Source: Lichenibacterium ramalinae (GTDB taxonomy: Bacteria > Pseudomonadota > Alphaproteobacteria > Rhizobiales > Beijerinckiaceae). From it: a stretch of 64,000 nt of DNA. The DNA lies in contig NZ_QYBC01000022.1 of assembly GCF_004137085.1 (NCBI RefSeq), positions 34,956-98,955 on the forward strand, written 5' to 3'. A program made the translations under genes and the position numbers. Each line of letters begins with the position of its first letter. The stretch's first letter is position 1. Below the pieces are notes generated by a model. It did not search any database, had not been told where the DNA came from, and saw nothing but the letters and a program-made list of their open reading frames with translations. This document shows, one piece after another, positions 45,815 to 55,700 of this stretch.

Positions 45815-46383
45815 CCTTGAAAATCCCGTGACGGTCCCGACACGCCACCGACGCAGGCGAGTTTCGGGGGCGATCGTGGCTCGATCGAGGCCTTGCCGGC
45901 CCGGCCGGCCGGCAGGAATGCAGCCTTCGTGCCGCATTTCCCGGCGCTCGCCGGGCTCTCGACGTCGCAAGCCCCGAGACGCCGAAGGCCGCCGCGATGG
46001 CGGGGCCCTCCATCGCAGCACGATGCGGTCCGGGCGCGCCGGACCGCCGCGCCGACGTTCAGCGCGACGTCGCAGAAGAGGTGCCGTCTCCCTTTCGCAA
46101 TCGGGCGTCGGCCGGTGGCGACCAGGACCGATCCGCGATCCATGTGCAGCGCACAATACCGTCACGTCGTTTTGTGCGATGCGGCAGATACGACCAATGC
46201 GAGTGCACCGGGCTACCCCCCGTTAACCGCCGTGTAACCGCGATCCCCTAGCCTCCCAGACTGTGCCCTTTCGATCACGGGTGGCGCCCCTCGTCGGGCG
46301 ACGGACCGGGATCGACCATCGCGAGAACCTGACCGGCCCTGCGGCGGCGATAGCCGATCGCGGGGCGGGCCTGGCCAGCGGGG
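45815..46383. promoter_or_regulatory. Divergent intergenic region between clpS and carboxypeptidase gene
   Basis: 569 bases with no supportable gene; the frames here are Arg/Gly/Pro-rich shadows. It must hold promoters in both directions. Near 46,219-46,242 two similar GTTAACCGCC / GTGTAACCGCG stretches lie close together and could be a regulator site, but this is only a visual similarity. No RNA gene or hairpin with a T-run was seen. Confidence 0.4.
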
Positions 46384-48177
46384 ATGAGTTTCATGGTCGT
46401 GCGTGGCGTCAAGAAGTATCGCGTTGGACGTCTCGTTCCGGCCGCCACCATGGCCCTGGCGCTTCTGGCGGGGGGTGCACCGGCAGAGGCCCGCGGGCGG
46501 CACGCCTTTCATCGCTTCGCCCATAACCCGCATGTCGCCCATGCCGCCCGGGCGGCGCTCGGCGGCACGGCTCCGAACTTCTCCGCCATCGTGATCGACG
46601 CCAATTCGGGCCGCGAACTCTACGGGGTCAACGAGGACGCGCCGCGCCACCCCGCCTCGATCACCAAGGTGATGACGCTGTTCCTGCTGTTCGAGCAGAT
46701 GGAGAAGGGCAGGATCGGCCTCGACACGCCGCTCCAGGTGTCGGCGCATGCGGCCGGTCAGTCCCCCACCAAGCTCGGCGTGCCGGCGGGCGGAAGCGTG
46801 ACGGTCGAGACCGCCATCAAGGCCATCGTCACCCGGTCGGCCAACGACATGGCGGTGACGGTGGCGGAGAACCTCGCCGGCGACGAACTCACCTTCGCCA
46901 AGCTGATGACCGCCAAGGCCCATGCGCTCGGCATGCACCACACCTTCTACCACAACGCGTCCGGGCTGCCCGACATGCGGCAGATCACCACCGCACGCGA
47001 CCTGACGATCCTGGGCCGCGCCATCCACGACCGCTTCCCGCACTACTACCGGTATTTCTCGACGCCGAGCTTCGTCTACCGCGGTGAAGTGATCACCAGC
47101 CACAACCACCTCATGGCCCGGATGCAGGGCATGGACGGCATCAAGACCGGCTACACCAACGCGTCGGGCTTCAACCTGCTGAGCTCCATCCAGCGCGGCG
47201 GCCGGCACGTGGTGGCGGTGGTGATGGGCGGCAAGTCCGCGGCCAGCCGCGACAACGTCATGCAGGGCCTGCTGGAATCGCATTTCGAGGAAGCCCAGGC
47301 CGGTCCCGCCAGCCATGTCGCCGAGGGCAGCCCGGTGGAGGAAGCCGCGGAGCCGCCGCATCGCGAGGTGCCGTCCCCGCCCCCGGTCGAGCGCGCGACG
47401 CCGCGCCGGCCGCCGGTCGAGATCGCCGACGGCGACGACGACGCGGCCGAGAACGCGCCCGACGACGAGCCCGTGCCGTTGCCGGTCGAGCGCCGCATCC
47501 CGCGCGGCCCGAGCCTGATCGCGCCCGAGATGGCGGTGCCGGTGCCCGAGCGCGCGCCCGAGCGGGTGCGCCTCGCCCGCAGCGCCGACGACCGGCCACG
47601 CCCGGCCTTCATCGCCGGCGCCCCGCGGCTCCCCGACCAGGCCCGCGCCGCCGGCAAGCTGGCGCCGGACGGTTCCACCAACCGGCGCACGGTGGCGGCC
47701 GCCTCGACCGGTGCCGCCGTCGCCACGGCCACGCCCTCGAGCCTCCGCTGGGTCACGGGGCCGCAGCCGGTCCGGCTCGGGCCGAGCGGGCCCGACGTGA
47801 AGGTCGCCCAGGCGAGCCGGGCCGCGCCGATCAGCTTCGGCCCGGCCTCGGAGGACCGCACCGACACGACGCCCGGGCCGCGCGAGACGGCCGGGCCGTC
47901 CCCCACCGACGCCCGCGGCCCGGCCGGCGCGCGTGGCGGCGTCGTCATCCAGATCGGCGCCACCGACAACCCGGGTGCCGCGGCGGAGCTGCTGAGCCGC
48001 GCCCGCAACGAGAGCCGCTCGGCCCTGGCCTCGGCACGGCCCTTCACCGAAAAGGTGCAGAAGGGCGACGCGACCCTCTACCGGGCCCGTTTCGCCGGCC
48101 TGGAGCCGGCCGAGGCCGAACTGGCCTGCAAGACCCTCAAACGGTCGGGCTTCGCCTGCTTCGCCACGCGCGACTGA
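46384..48177 (+). CDS. D-alanyl-D-alanine carboxypeptidase with C-terminal SPOR domain
   Basis: 597 residues. Trims the terminal D-Ala of peptidoglycan stems in the periplasm. A signal sequence spans about 8-37. The S11 peptidase motifs are S92-x-x-K95 (HPASITKVM), S152-x-N154 (RSANDMAV) and KTG in GIKTGYTNASGF. After about residue 305 comes a long Pro/Ala/Arg-rich linker, then a SPOR-like domain over the last 80 residues, which would bring the enzyme to denuded glycan at the division site. ATG 46393 is an alternative start, with GGGG nine bases upstream. Confidence 0.92.
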   Translation: MSFMVVRGVKKYRVGRLVPAATMALALLAGGAPAEARGRHAFHRFAHNPHVAHAARAALGGTAPNFSAIVIDANSGRELYGVNEDAPRHPASITKVMTLFLLFEQMEKGRIGLDTPLQVSAHAAGQSPTKLGVPAGGSVTVETAIKAIVTRSANDMAVTVAENLAGDELTFAKLMTAKAHALGMHHTFYHNASGLPDMRQITTARDLTILGRAIHDRFPHYYRYFSTPSFVYRGEVITSHNHLMARMQGMDGIKTGYTNASGFNLLSSIQRGGRHVVAVVMGGKSAASRDNVMQGLLESHFEEAQAGPASHVAEGSPVEEAAEPPHREVPSPPPVERATPRRPPVEIADGDDDAAENAPDDEPVPLPVERRIPRGPSLIAPEMAVPVPERAPERVRLARSADDRPRPAFIAGAPRLPDQARAAGKLAPDGSTNRRTVAAASTGAAVATATPSSLRWVTGPQPVRLGPSGPDVKVAQASRAAPISFGPASEDRTDTTPGPRETAGPSPTDARGPAGARGGVVIQIGATDNPGAAAELLSRARNESRSALASARPFTEKVQKGDATLYRARFAGLEPAEAELACKTLKRSGFACFATRD

Positions 48178-48269
48178 CCGGGCCTCGGCCCGCGTCACGC
48201 CCGGTCCGAGGCACCCGCGCGGCCAGCCCGCGCCAGCCACCCCATCCCATCATCCCTCCCAGCGGAACA

Positions 48270-49022
48270 TCACTGATGTCGACGCATCAGGACATCTTTG
48301 GCTTCATTCACCCGGGCCGCCAGATCGGTGGAGCCGCCGTGGTCGGGATGGGCCGTCTTCATCACGCTCCGGTGCGCGCGCGCGACCTCCTCCCGGCTCG
48401 CGCCCTTCGCGAGGCCGAGAAGCTGGCAGGCCTCTTCCTCCGACATCGCGCCCGAGCGCGTGCCGCGGCGCGGGCCCGGGCCCGGGCCGGCGCTCCCCGG
48501 GTGCGGCTTGTCCTGTGCTGCTCCACGCCAGCCGGGAAACCGGCGGTCGAAATATGCCTCTAGCAGCCGGGCGCCCTCGGCGTCCGCCGACTGGCAGAAG
48601 TCGTAGAGCGAGGACAGGCTGTCGCGGTCGAGCTGGGCGAGCGGCGCGCCTTCGAAGGGCCCGGCCAGCACCAGGCCGCTCATGACCCCGCTGGAATGGT
48701 CGAGCTCCATCTCGATCGTGGCGGAGCGGACCCGCGACACGCGGGACTTGCCGGCGGCCCCCGGGCCGGCCCGGCGACGGGCGCCGCCGAAGAGGGAAGC
48801 GCGACGGCCGGTCAGCAGCCAGAAGCCGAGGGCGCCGAAGCCCAGCGCCGTGCCGACCTGGCCCTTCACGAGCAGCAGCAGCGCGAAGACGAGCAGCACC
48901 GTGCCGCCGCCCTGCTTCATGCGCCGCGCCACCACGGCCGGGGCCGCGTTGAGGAACTCACGCACCAGCATGGAGCCGATCCAGAACAGCACCAGGCCGG
49001 CCAGGAGAGGGATAAGCGGCAT
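48270..49022 (-). CDS. Membrane-anchored J-domain protein
   Basis: 250 residues. Two hydrophobic segments (about 3-22 and 40-67) are followed by a central soluble region with FEGAPLAQLDRDSLSSLYDFC and a C-terminal J domain holding HPD in KTAHPDHGGSTDLA. J domains stimulate Hsp70 (DnaK). The layout resembles bacterial Tim14/DjlA-type proteins that recruit DnaK to the membrane. The ATG at 49022 begins with the first membrane helix; it starts 10 bases after the VWA gene, so the two are probably co-transcribed. Confidence 0.87.
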   Translation of the reverse strand: MPLIPLLAGLVLFWIGSMLVREFLNAAPAVVARRMKQGGGTVLLVFALLLLVKGQVGTALGFGALGFWLLTGRRASLFGGARRRAGPGAAGKSRVSRVRSATIEMELDHSSGVMSGLVLAGPFEGAPLAQLDRDSLSSLYDFCQSADAEGARLLEAYFDRRFPGWRGAAQDKPHPGSAGPGPGPRRGTRSGAMSEEEACQLLGLAKGASREEVARAHRSVMKTAHPDHGGSTDLAARVNEAKDVLMRRHQ

Positions 49023-49032
49023 CGTCGGGGGC

Positions 49033-49755
49033 TCAGCGGATCTGCGACAGGAGGAGTTTGGCGGCGTCTGCGTCGCCGGTGCGACTCTGCGCTTCGAGCG
49101 CGAGCGCGCCGCCGGCCGCATAGGCGGCAGCCGCGGCCAGCAGGCGGCCGAGCCGCGCCGGGGCGGTGGCGTCGAAGGCCGCGTAGGCGCCGCCCGTCAA
49201 GCGGGCGATCTCCTTGAAGCAGCGCTCGGCGGCCCGGTCCCGACCCTCGTGGAACATGAAGCACTTCAGGCCCAGCAGCGCCAGCTCGCCGGCCTTGGCG
49301 CAGAGCGGGTCGACCCGCTCCTCGACGCAGTCCCCGACGTAGACCAGCGCCCCGGTGCGGGCCCGGCGGGCCTCGTCGCCGGCATGGTCGAGCACGCGGC
49401 CGATCTGCGTGTTGCCGCCCTCGACGCGGATGCGGCTCATGAGACGGTCGAGTCCGGCGCCGCCCGAGACGAAGGCGGAAGCCTTGCACTCGTGCAGCCC
49501 GCGGAAATACACGAGCTGGACGTCGAGCCCGCCGAGTGACGCCGTGGTGTCGAACATCTTGGCCTGCAGGCCGATGGCGACGTCCCAGGTCGGCTGGCGG
49601 CTCATGGTGGCGTCGAGCGCAAAGATGAGCCGGCCGCGGCCGCTCGCCGCCTGCGGCACCGGGGCCCGACGCGTGTGGTCGAGGAAGGCGTCGACCGCGG
49701 CCCGGCCGGAACCCGTCGAGGATGGAACGGCGCGGCGATCGTCGGTCGGCGGCAA
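49033..49755 (-). CDS. VWA-domain protein
   Basis: 240 residues. RLIFALDATMSRQPTWD gives a MIDAS-like Asp-x-Thr-x-Ser start, GGNTQIGRVL the later Thr and LVYVGDCVEE an acidic loop, as in von Willebrand A-type metal-binding folds. A C-terminal Ala-rich helical stretch follows. There is no signal peptide. TTG 49755 is favoured because GAGG lies seven bases upstream; the frame remains open further but reads as shadow. It precedes the J-domain gene, suggesting a shared chaperone-linked role, which is inference. Confidence 0.8.
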   Translation of the reverse strand: MPPTDDRRAVPSSTGSGRAAVDAFLDHTRRAPVPQAASGRGRLIFALDATMSRQPTWDVAIGLQAKMFDTTASLGGLDVQLVYFRGLHECKASAFVSGGAGLDRLMSRIRVEGGNTQIGRVLDHAGDEARRARTGALVYVGDCVEERVDPLCAKAGELALLGLKCFMFHEGRDRAAERCFKEIARLTGGAYAAFDATAPARLGRLLAAAAAYAAGGALALEAQSRTGDADAAKLLLSQIR

Positions 49756-49952
49756 GGCGGATCCTCGTTCGTCACGGGGGGAGACGCTTCCAACATCGTG
49801 CAGCCCAGGCCCTACCGCAAGCCGCCCCTCCGCCGCACACCCGCGGCGACGCGGCTTGACATCGGCGGCGTGGCGCCGCCAACCCCGACGTCGAGCCCCG
49901 CCGCGGTCGGCCCCGGGGCACCGTCCCTGCCCTGCCGACCTGCGAGGCCCGC

Positions 49953-51161
49953 TTGCCCGACCCCGCGATGGCGCGAGACGCGATGGTGACGCGGCCGGCT
50001 CGCGCCCGGCTGCTCCGGACCGCACTGCTGTTGGCGGTGCTGGCGGCGTTCTGGACGGCGCAGGTCGTCGCGGCGCGCGGGCTCCTCCACGCCTATCCCT
50101 GGACCTGGTCCTGGTCGGAACTTCTGGTGGACTACCAGGGCGGCTTCGTGAAGCGCGGCCTGCTGGGCGAGGCGGCCTTCCGCCTGCAAGGGGTGATCTC
50201 GCCCGCACGCCTCGTGGTGGACGCGGTCTCGGCCGCCTACCTCTTCTCCAGCGCCGGCCTGATCCTGGTGCTGCGCCTGCCGGAGCGCTTCGCCGGGCTG
50301 CTGTTCCTGCTTTCGCCCGCCGGCGGGCTGTTTCCCCTGCTCAACCCGGCGGCCTTCGGCCGCAAGGACGCCTTCGTGCTCGCCGCCGTCGTGGCCGCCC
50401 TCATGCTGGTGCGCTCCTGTCGCCGGCCGGGGGTCGCGCTGGCCGGCACCATGGCGATCTTCCTGGTGGCCGGGCTGCTCGTCGAGATCGCCTGGTTCTA
50501 CTATCCGCTCGTCGCCGCCGTGCTGCTGGCCCGGTGGCGCGACACCGCGGTCCGCTGGCGCCTCGGCGCCGCCGCGGCCGCGGCCGCCTACACGCTCGGG
50601 TGCCTCGCCCTCACCCTGCTGGCGCCGAAAGTCGATACGGCCGCCATCGCGGCCTCGTGGGATCACGCGCCCTTCACCAGCGACAGCACGGGCGCGCTCT
50701 GTTGCCTCAACTTCGGCTTCGGGCAGGCGCTCGCCACCGCCCGCGCAACGCTGCCGAACCTGCGCGGCTACGCGCTGGCGGCCCTCCTCGCCGCCCTGCC
50801 GCTCGCGCTCCTAGGCCTGCGGCACCCGCCGCGGCGGCTGGAGCCGCTGGCCACCACGGTGGCCGCCCTGGGCCTGGTGAGCGCCGCCTTCCCCCTGGTC
50901 GTCACCGCCGATTGGGGCCGCTACATCACCCTCGCCGTGACGGCCGCGTTCCTGGCCTACTGGTCGGTGACCCGGGATCGCCCGCAGGCCGCCGCCCCGC
51001 GCCCGACCCTCGAAGGCCTCGTCGTGCGGGCGGCCCTGCTGGCCCTCTACGCCTCGACCTGGCAGGTCGTGCACTTCCAGTTCCCCGACAGGAGCGCGCT
51101 GATCCCCGGCCTCTTGTTCCGCCTGCTGGGCGCTTCGGGCCTGACGCCCCTGCCCGGCTGA
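49953..51161 (+). CDS. Polytopic membrane protein of unknown function
   Basis: 402 residues with about ten hydrophobic helices, Leu/Ala-rich. A conserved-looking segment after the first helix (WSWSELLVDYQGGFVKRGLLG) and the loop with a Cys pair in GALCCLNFGFGQ recall GT-C-type or O-antigen-polymerase-like membrane proteins, but I do not recognise the family with certainty. TTG 49953 has GAGG five bases upstream; ATG 49968 is the alternative. The stop codon lies inside a 17-base tandem repeat. Confidence 0.78.
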   Translation: MPDPAMARDAMVTRPARARLLRTALLLAVLAAFWTAQVVAARGLLHAYPWTWSWSELLVDYQGGFVKRGLLGEAAFRLQGVISPARLVVDAVSAAYLFSSAGLILVLRLPERFAGLLFLLSPAGGLFPLLNPAAFGRKDAFVLAAVVAALMLVRSCRRPGVALAGTMAIFLVAGLLVEIAWFYYPLVAAVLLARWRDTAVRWRLGAAAAAAAYTLGCLALTLLAPKVDTAAIAASWDHAPFTSDSTGALCCLNFGFGQALATARATLPNLRGYALAALLAALPLALLGLRHPPRRLEPLATTVAALGLVSAAFPLVVTADWGRYITLAVTAAFLAYWSVTRDRPQAAAPRPTLEGLVVRAALLALYASTWQVVHFQFPDRSALIPGLLFRLLGASGLTPLPG

Positions 51162-51199
51162 CGCTCCTGCCCGACTGACGCCCCTGCCCGGCTGTCGCC
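51141..51199 (+). repeat. 17-bp tandem repeat, three and a half copies
   Basis: Unit CTGACGCCCCTGCCCGG at 51141, 51158 and 51175, with one or two substitutions in the second copy and a partial fourth. The stop codon of the membrane protein (51159-51161) falls in the second unit. Because the unit is not a multiple of three, copy-number change could alter the C-terminus. Confidence 0.8.
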
Positions 51200-51203
51200 G
51201 GCC

Positions 51204-51641
51204 TCACAGCAGCCCGAGGTCGCGCAATTCGCGGCGCAGCGCTTCCGGCAGCGCGACGATGTCGGCCGGGCCCCGGCCGGCGTCCGGCGGCGCCGTCAGG
51301 GGATCGAGGTAGCGCCAGCCCTGGAAGGGACGGCAGGGCCTCGCCTCCACGGCGACGACCTCGGGTTCGAGCACGAGGTGGCAGCGGCCGACGCCCTCGC
51401 CGTCGGTGAACGGTCGCACGTCGAGCAGCCGCTGCCGAGCCGCGACCTGGCCCTTGATGACCCAGAAGAGCGAGCCGCCGTCCAGAAGCTCGACGACGCG
51501 CTTGGGCACCATGCGGGTGGTGTGGCGATGTTCCGCAGGGCTGCCGGAGCGCCTCTGGTCGGCGAGGCGCGACGCGATCCAACCGTCGAGATCGGCGATC
51601 GATTCGGCGCCGACGCAGAGTTTGAGGAGGTGAAGCGCCAT
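51204..51641 (-). CDS. DUF1489-family protein
   Basis: 145 residues, cytosolic. MALHLLKLCVGAESIADL and the following RLADQRR, then RMVPKRVVELLDGGSLFWVIKG and GRCHLVLEPEVVAVEARPCRPFQGWRYL, match the DUF1489 family that is widespread in alphaproteobacteria. Function unknown. ATG 51641 has AGGG four bases upstream and coincides with the family's usual beginning; the longer frame to 51,692 adds an atypical Arg-rich stretch. Divergent from the L,D-transpeptidase. Confidence 0.88.
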   Translation of the reverse strand: MALHLLKLCVGAESIADLDGWIASRLADQRRSGSPAEHRHTTRMVPKRVVELLDGGSLFWVIKGQVAARQRLLDVRPFTDGEGVGRCHLVLEPEVVAVEARPCRPFQGWRYLDPLTAPPDAGRGPADIVALPEALRRELRDLGLL

Positions 51642-51820
51642 GTCGCCCTTGTCGACGCAAACACGTGGCCGGGCAAGGCGGGCCCGTGACACGCCCGACC
51701 GACATTTTCGGCCGGCGCACCAGCAACCTTGACCCGAGCCATTGCGTTGTGAAACTTAAGTCGTGCTCAAACGGGCTACGGTCGGTGGCCGGCCCCGCCG
51801 TGCGCTTGGAGATGATGTCG

Positions 51821-52645
51821 ATGCTCAAACACAGTCGCCGGTCCTTGCTCCTGGGGGGCGTCGCGCTGGCGAGCGTCGCCGCGCTCCCGCTCGGGACCGC
51901 CCTCGCCCAGGAAGTCGACGCCGATGAGATCTACGGTCCGGTCAAGACCGAGCCCTATCCCGTCAAGGGCATCGACGTCGGCCGGGTCAACCCGCGCTTC
52001 CTTCGCACCCTCGTCGACTACCCGACCGACCAGCCGCCCGGCACGATCGTCATCGATCCGGCGAAGCACTTCCTCTACCTCGTCATCGACAACGGCCAGG
52101 CCATCCGCTACGGCGTCGGCGTCGGGCGCGAAGGGTTCCTGTGGTCCGGCGACGCCCAGATCGGCGCCAAGCGCGAATGGCCGGACTGGTATCCGCCCAA
52201 GGAGATGTTCGCGCGTCAGCCCGAGATCATGAGCGCCATGTCCAAGCTGCAGAGCGGCATGGGCATGCACGGCGGCCCCGGCAACCCGCTCGGCGCCCGG
52301 GCCATGTACCTGTACCGGGACGGCAAGGACACGCTGTTCCGCATCCACGGCACGGTGGAGCCCTACACGATCGGCAGCAGCGTGTCGTCGGGCTGCATCC
52401 GCATGATGAACCAGGACGTGCTGGACCTGTATTCGCGGGTGGATGTCGGCACCAAGGTCATCGTGCTGGGCAACGCCCAACCGACGAACCAGCAGGTGGC
52501 CGAAGAGCGCCGCGCCTCGACGACGCGCCAGCGCACCCGCCGCATCGCCCGGCCCGAACCCGTCGACGCCCAGGATGCGGGCGTGCCGGATGCGGGGCAG
52601 CCCGTCGATGGCGGCGGCTATCAGCCGGGCGACCAGGACTATTGA
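51821..52645 (+). CDS. L,D-transpeptidase (YkuD/ErfK family)
   Basis: 274 residues. Forms 3-3 cross-links or attaches proteins to peptidoglycan in the periplasm. A twin-Arg-containing signal (HSRRSLLLGGVALASVAALP) ends at ALA-Q. The YkuD domain starts GTIVIDPAKHFLYLVIDNG, and the active site HGTVEPYTIGSSVSSGCIRM contains the catalytic His and Cys. A low-complexity C-terminal tail of about 50 residues follows. GGAGA nine bases upstream selects ATG 51821 over ATGs at 51812 and 51815. A TTGACC hexamer at 51729-51734 may be the -35 box. Confidence 0.92.
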   Translation: MLKHSRRSLLLGGVALASVAALPLGTALAQEVDADEIYGPVKTEPYPVKGIDVGRVNPRFLRTLVDYPTDQPPGTIVIDPAKHFLYLVIDNGQAIRYGVGVGREGFLWSGDAQIGAKREWPDWYPPKEMFARQPEIMSAMSKLQSGMGMHGGPGNPLGARAMYLYRDGKDTLFRIHGTVEPYTIGSSVSSGCIRMMNQDVLDLYSRVDVGTKVIVLGNAQPTNQQVAEERRASTTRQRTRRIARPEPVDAQDAGVPDAGQPVDGGGYQPGDQDY

Positions 52646-52709
52646 TCGGCGCTCGATGAGCGACGCGAGCGGCCCGATCCCCTCGGGTCGCCCCACCGTG
52701 ATGCAGCGA

Positions 52710-52740
52710 CGCCCCGGCCGGGAAACCCTCGGCCGGGGCG
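52710..52740. terminator. Bidirectional terminator-like hairpin
   Basis: Perfect 11-base-pair GC stem (52710-52720 with 52730-52740) and 9-base loop GGAAACCCT, placed between the converging L,D-transpeptidase and RND genes. The T-content downstream is modest (TCTGTCGTC), so efficiency is uncertain. Confidence 0.75.
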
Positions 52741-52747
52741 TCTGTCG

Positions 52748-55700
52748 TCATTCGGCCGCCTGGGGATAGTCCGCCGCGAAGGGGCGGGCTCCGGCCTCGT
52801 CCGCGCCGCGGTGGCCGACGGGGCCGGGCTCGTCGACCGGGCTCGGCTCGTCCTTGGCGCCCACGAAGCGTCCGAACAGCCGCTGCAGCAACCACCCGGC
52901 GTCGTCGAGGACTGTGAACACCGCCGGCACGAAGACCAGCGACAGCACCGTGGACACGATGAGGCCGCCGATCACCGCGATGGCCATGGGGGAGCGGAAC
53001 TCGCCGCCGTCGCCGAAGGCGAAGGCCGAGGGCAGCATGCCCGCCACCATGGCGATGGTCGTCATCACGATGGGCCGGGCGCGCTTGCGGCCCGCTTCGA
53101 CCAGCGCGTCGCGCCGCGCCGCGCCGCGCCGGATCTCCTCCACGGCGAAATCCACCAGCATGATGGCGTTCTTGGTCACGATGCCCATCAGCATCAGGAT
53201 GCCGATGACGACCGGCATGGAGATCGGGCGTCCCGTGATCAGCAGCGCCAGGATGGCGCCGCCGATCGACAGCGGCAGCGAGAACAGGATGGTGATGGGC
53301 TGGGTGAAGCTGCCGAAGAGCAGGATCAGCACCCCGTAGACCATCATCAGACCGGCCCCGATCGCCAGGGCGAAGCCGGAGAACACCTCCGCCATGATCT
53401 CGGCATCGCCCGACTGGCGGAACGCCACGCCCTTGGGCAGGGCCTTGGCGGTCGGCAGCGCCATGACGGCGGCGAGCCCTTCGCCGAGCGGATGGTCTCC
53501 GGCGAGGTCGGCCTCGACGGTGACGCGGCGCGACCGGTCGTAGCGGCTGATCGCCGTCGGCCCCTGCCCGACCTTGAACTCGGCGACGGAGGACAGCGGC
53601 ACGCTGCCGCCGGCGGTCGGGACCCGCAGGGCCTTCAGCACGTCGAGCTTGGAGCGCGCGCCCTGCTCGAGTTCGACCCGGATCGGCACCAGCCTGTCGC
53701 CGGCGTTGAACTTGGCGAGGTTGGCGTCGATGTCGCCGAGCGTCGCCACCCGAATGGTCTCGGACAGCGCCTCGGTCGACAGGCCGAGATCGGCCGCCAG
53801 ACCCGCCTTGGGGACGATCTCCAGCTCCGGCCTGTCGAGGTCGGCGGTCGAGCGCGGGTTCACCAGTACCGGCAGGGTGCGCATCTCGCTGGCGAGCTGG
53901 TCGGCCGTGTCGTCGATCAGCTTGGTGTCGGTGCCCGCCAGGGTCAGCTGCAGGTCGCGCTGGCCATTGTCCTTCAGGAACCAGAAGCGGATGTCCGGCA
54001 CCGCCTCCATGTCGCGGCTGATCTCGGACTGGATCTGCTTCTGGGTGACGGAGCGCTGGCTCTTGTGCGCGAGGTTGATGACGAGGGTCGCCTTGCGGAC
54101 CTCGGCCGAGTCGCCCAGCACCTGCCCGCCGTAGACCAGCACCGACCTGATCTCCGGAATGGTCCGCAGCGTGTCGGTGATGCGCCGCGTCACCGCTTCG
54201 GTGTCGTCGAGCCGCGAGCCCGGCGGGAGCTCGACGGCGAGCAGCGAGCGCCCGGTGTCCTCGGCCGGGAGCAGGCCCGAGGGCAGCAGCGTGGTGGACC
54301 ACAGCGACAGCACGAAGAGCCCCAGGCCGGCCGCCACCGTCACCCAGCGGTGGTTCACCGACCAGCGCACGAGCTCGGAATAGGCCTGGATGACCGGGCC
54401 ATCGCCGGACGGAGCCGCGGCATGCGGGCGCAGGAAGTAGGCGGCGATGACCGGCGTGACCAGGCGGGCGACGATCAGCGAGAAGAAGACCGCGATCGCC
54501 ACCGTGAGGCCGAATTGGCGGAAATACTGGCCCGGGATGCCGCCCATGAAGGACACGGGCGCGAAGACCGCCACGATGGTCATCGAGATGGCGATCACGG
54601 CGAGGCCGATCTCGTCGGCGGCCTCGAGCGAGGCCCGGTAGGCGGATTTCCCCATCCGCATGTGGCGGACGATGTTCTCGATCTCGACGATGGCGTCGTC
54701 GACCAGGATGCCGGTGACGAGCGTGATGGCGAGCAGGCTGACGGCGTTCAGCGAGAAGCCCAGCATCCCCATGATCCAGAAGGTCGGGATGGCGGACAGC
54801 GGCAGCGCGATGCCCGACACGACGGTGGCCCGGATGTCGCGCAGGAACAGGAACACCACCACGATGGCGAGGATGGCGCCCTCGACCAGGGTTTCCATGG
54901 CGGAATGGTAGTTGCCGATCGTGTAGTCGACTTGGTTGTCGACGCGCGTGATGGCATAGGCGGGATGGGCCTTCACCAGCGCCGCCACCTTGTCGGCGAC
55001 CTTCTGGGCGACCTCGGCATCGCTGGCGCCCTTGGCGCGCGTCACCCCGAAGGCGACCACGGGCCGGCCGTCGAGCGAGGCGAACGTGCGTGGCTCGGCG
55101 GACGCGTCCGCCACGGTGCCGAGCTCGTCGAGCCGGGCCTTGCGGCCGCCGCCCAGCACGATGGGCAGGGCCGCGAGGTCCGCCACCGAGCGGGTGCCGG
55201 CGAGGGTCCGGATGGCCTGCTCCTGGCCGGCGATCTCGCCGCGGCCGCCCGCGAGGTCGACGTTGGTGGCCCGCAGCTGGGCCGACACGCTGGCGGCGGT
55301 GACGCCGAGCGCCAAAAGCTTGCGCGGGTCGAGCGCCACCCGGATCTCGCGGTCGACGCCGCCCGAACGCGCCACCTGGCCGACGCCCCGGATGGTCTGC
55401 AACTCGCGCGCCACGGTGTCGTCGACGAACCAGGAGATCTGCTCGGTCGAGCGGTCGTGGGCCGAGACCGCGTAGGTGACGATGGGCAGGCCCTCGACGT
55501 CGAAGCGCTTGACGATGGGCTCGTCGATGGTGCGCGGCAGCTCGACCCGGATCTTGGAGATCTGATCCTTCACGTCGTTCAGCGCGCGGTCGACGTTGGT
55601 GCCGATGTCGAACTGGATCGTGGTGGTGGAGGCGCCGTCCGACACGGCCGAGATGATGTGCCAGATGCCGGGCACGCCCGCGACGGCATCCTCGACCTTC

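Noticed and set aside
48178..48269. Interleaved GC-rich inverted repeats after the carboxypeptidase gene
   Set aside because: Short arms compete with each other and no T-run follows, so a terminator could not be supported.
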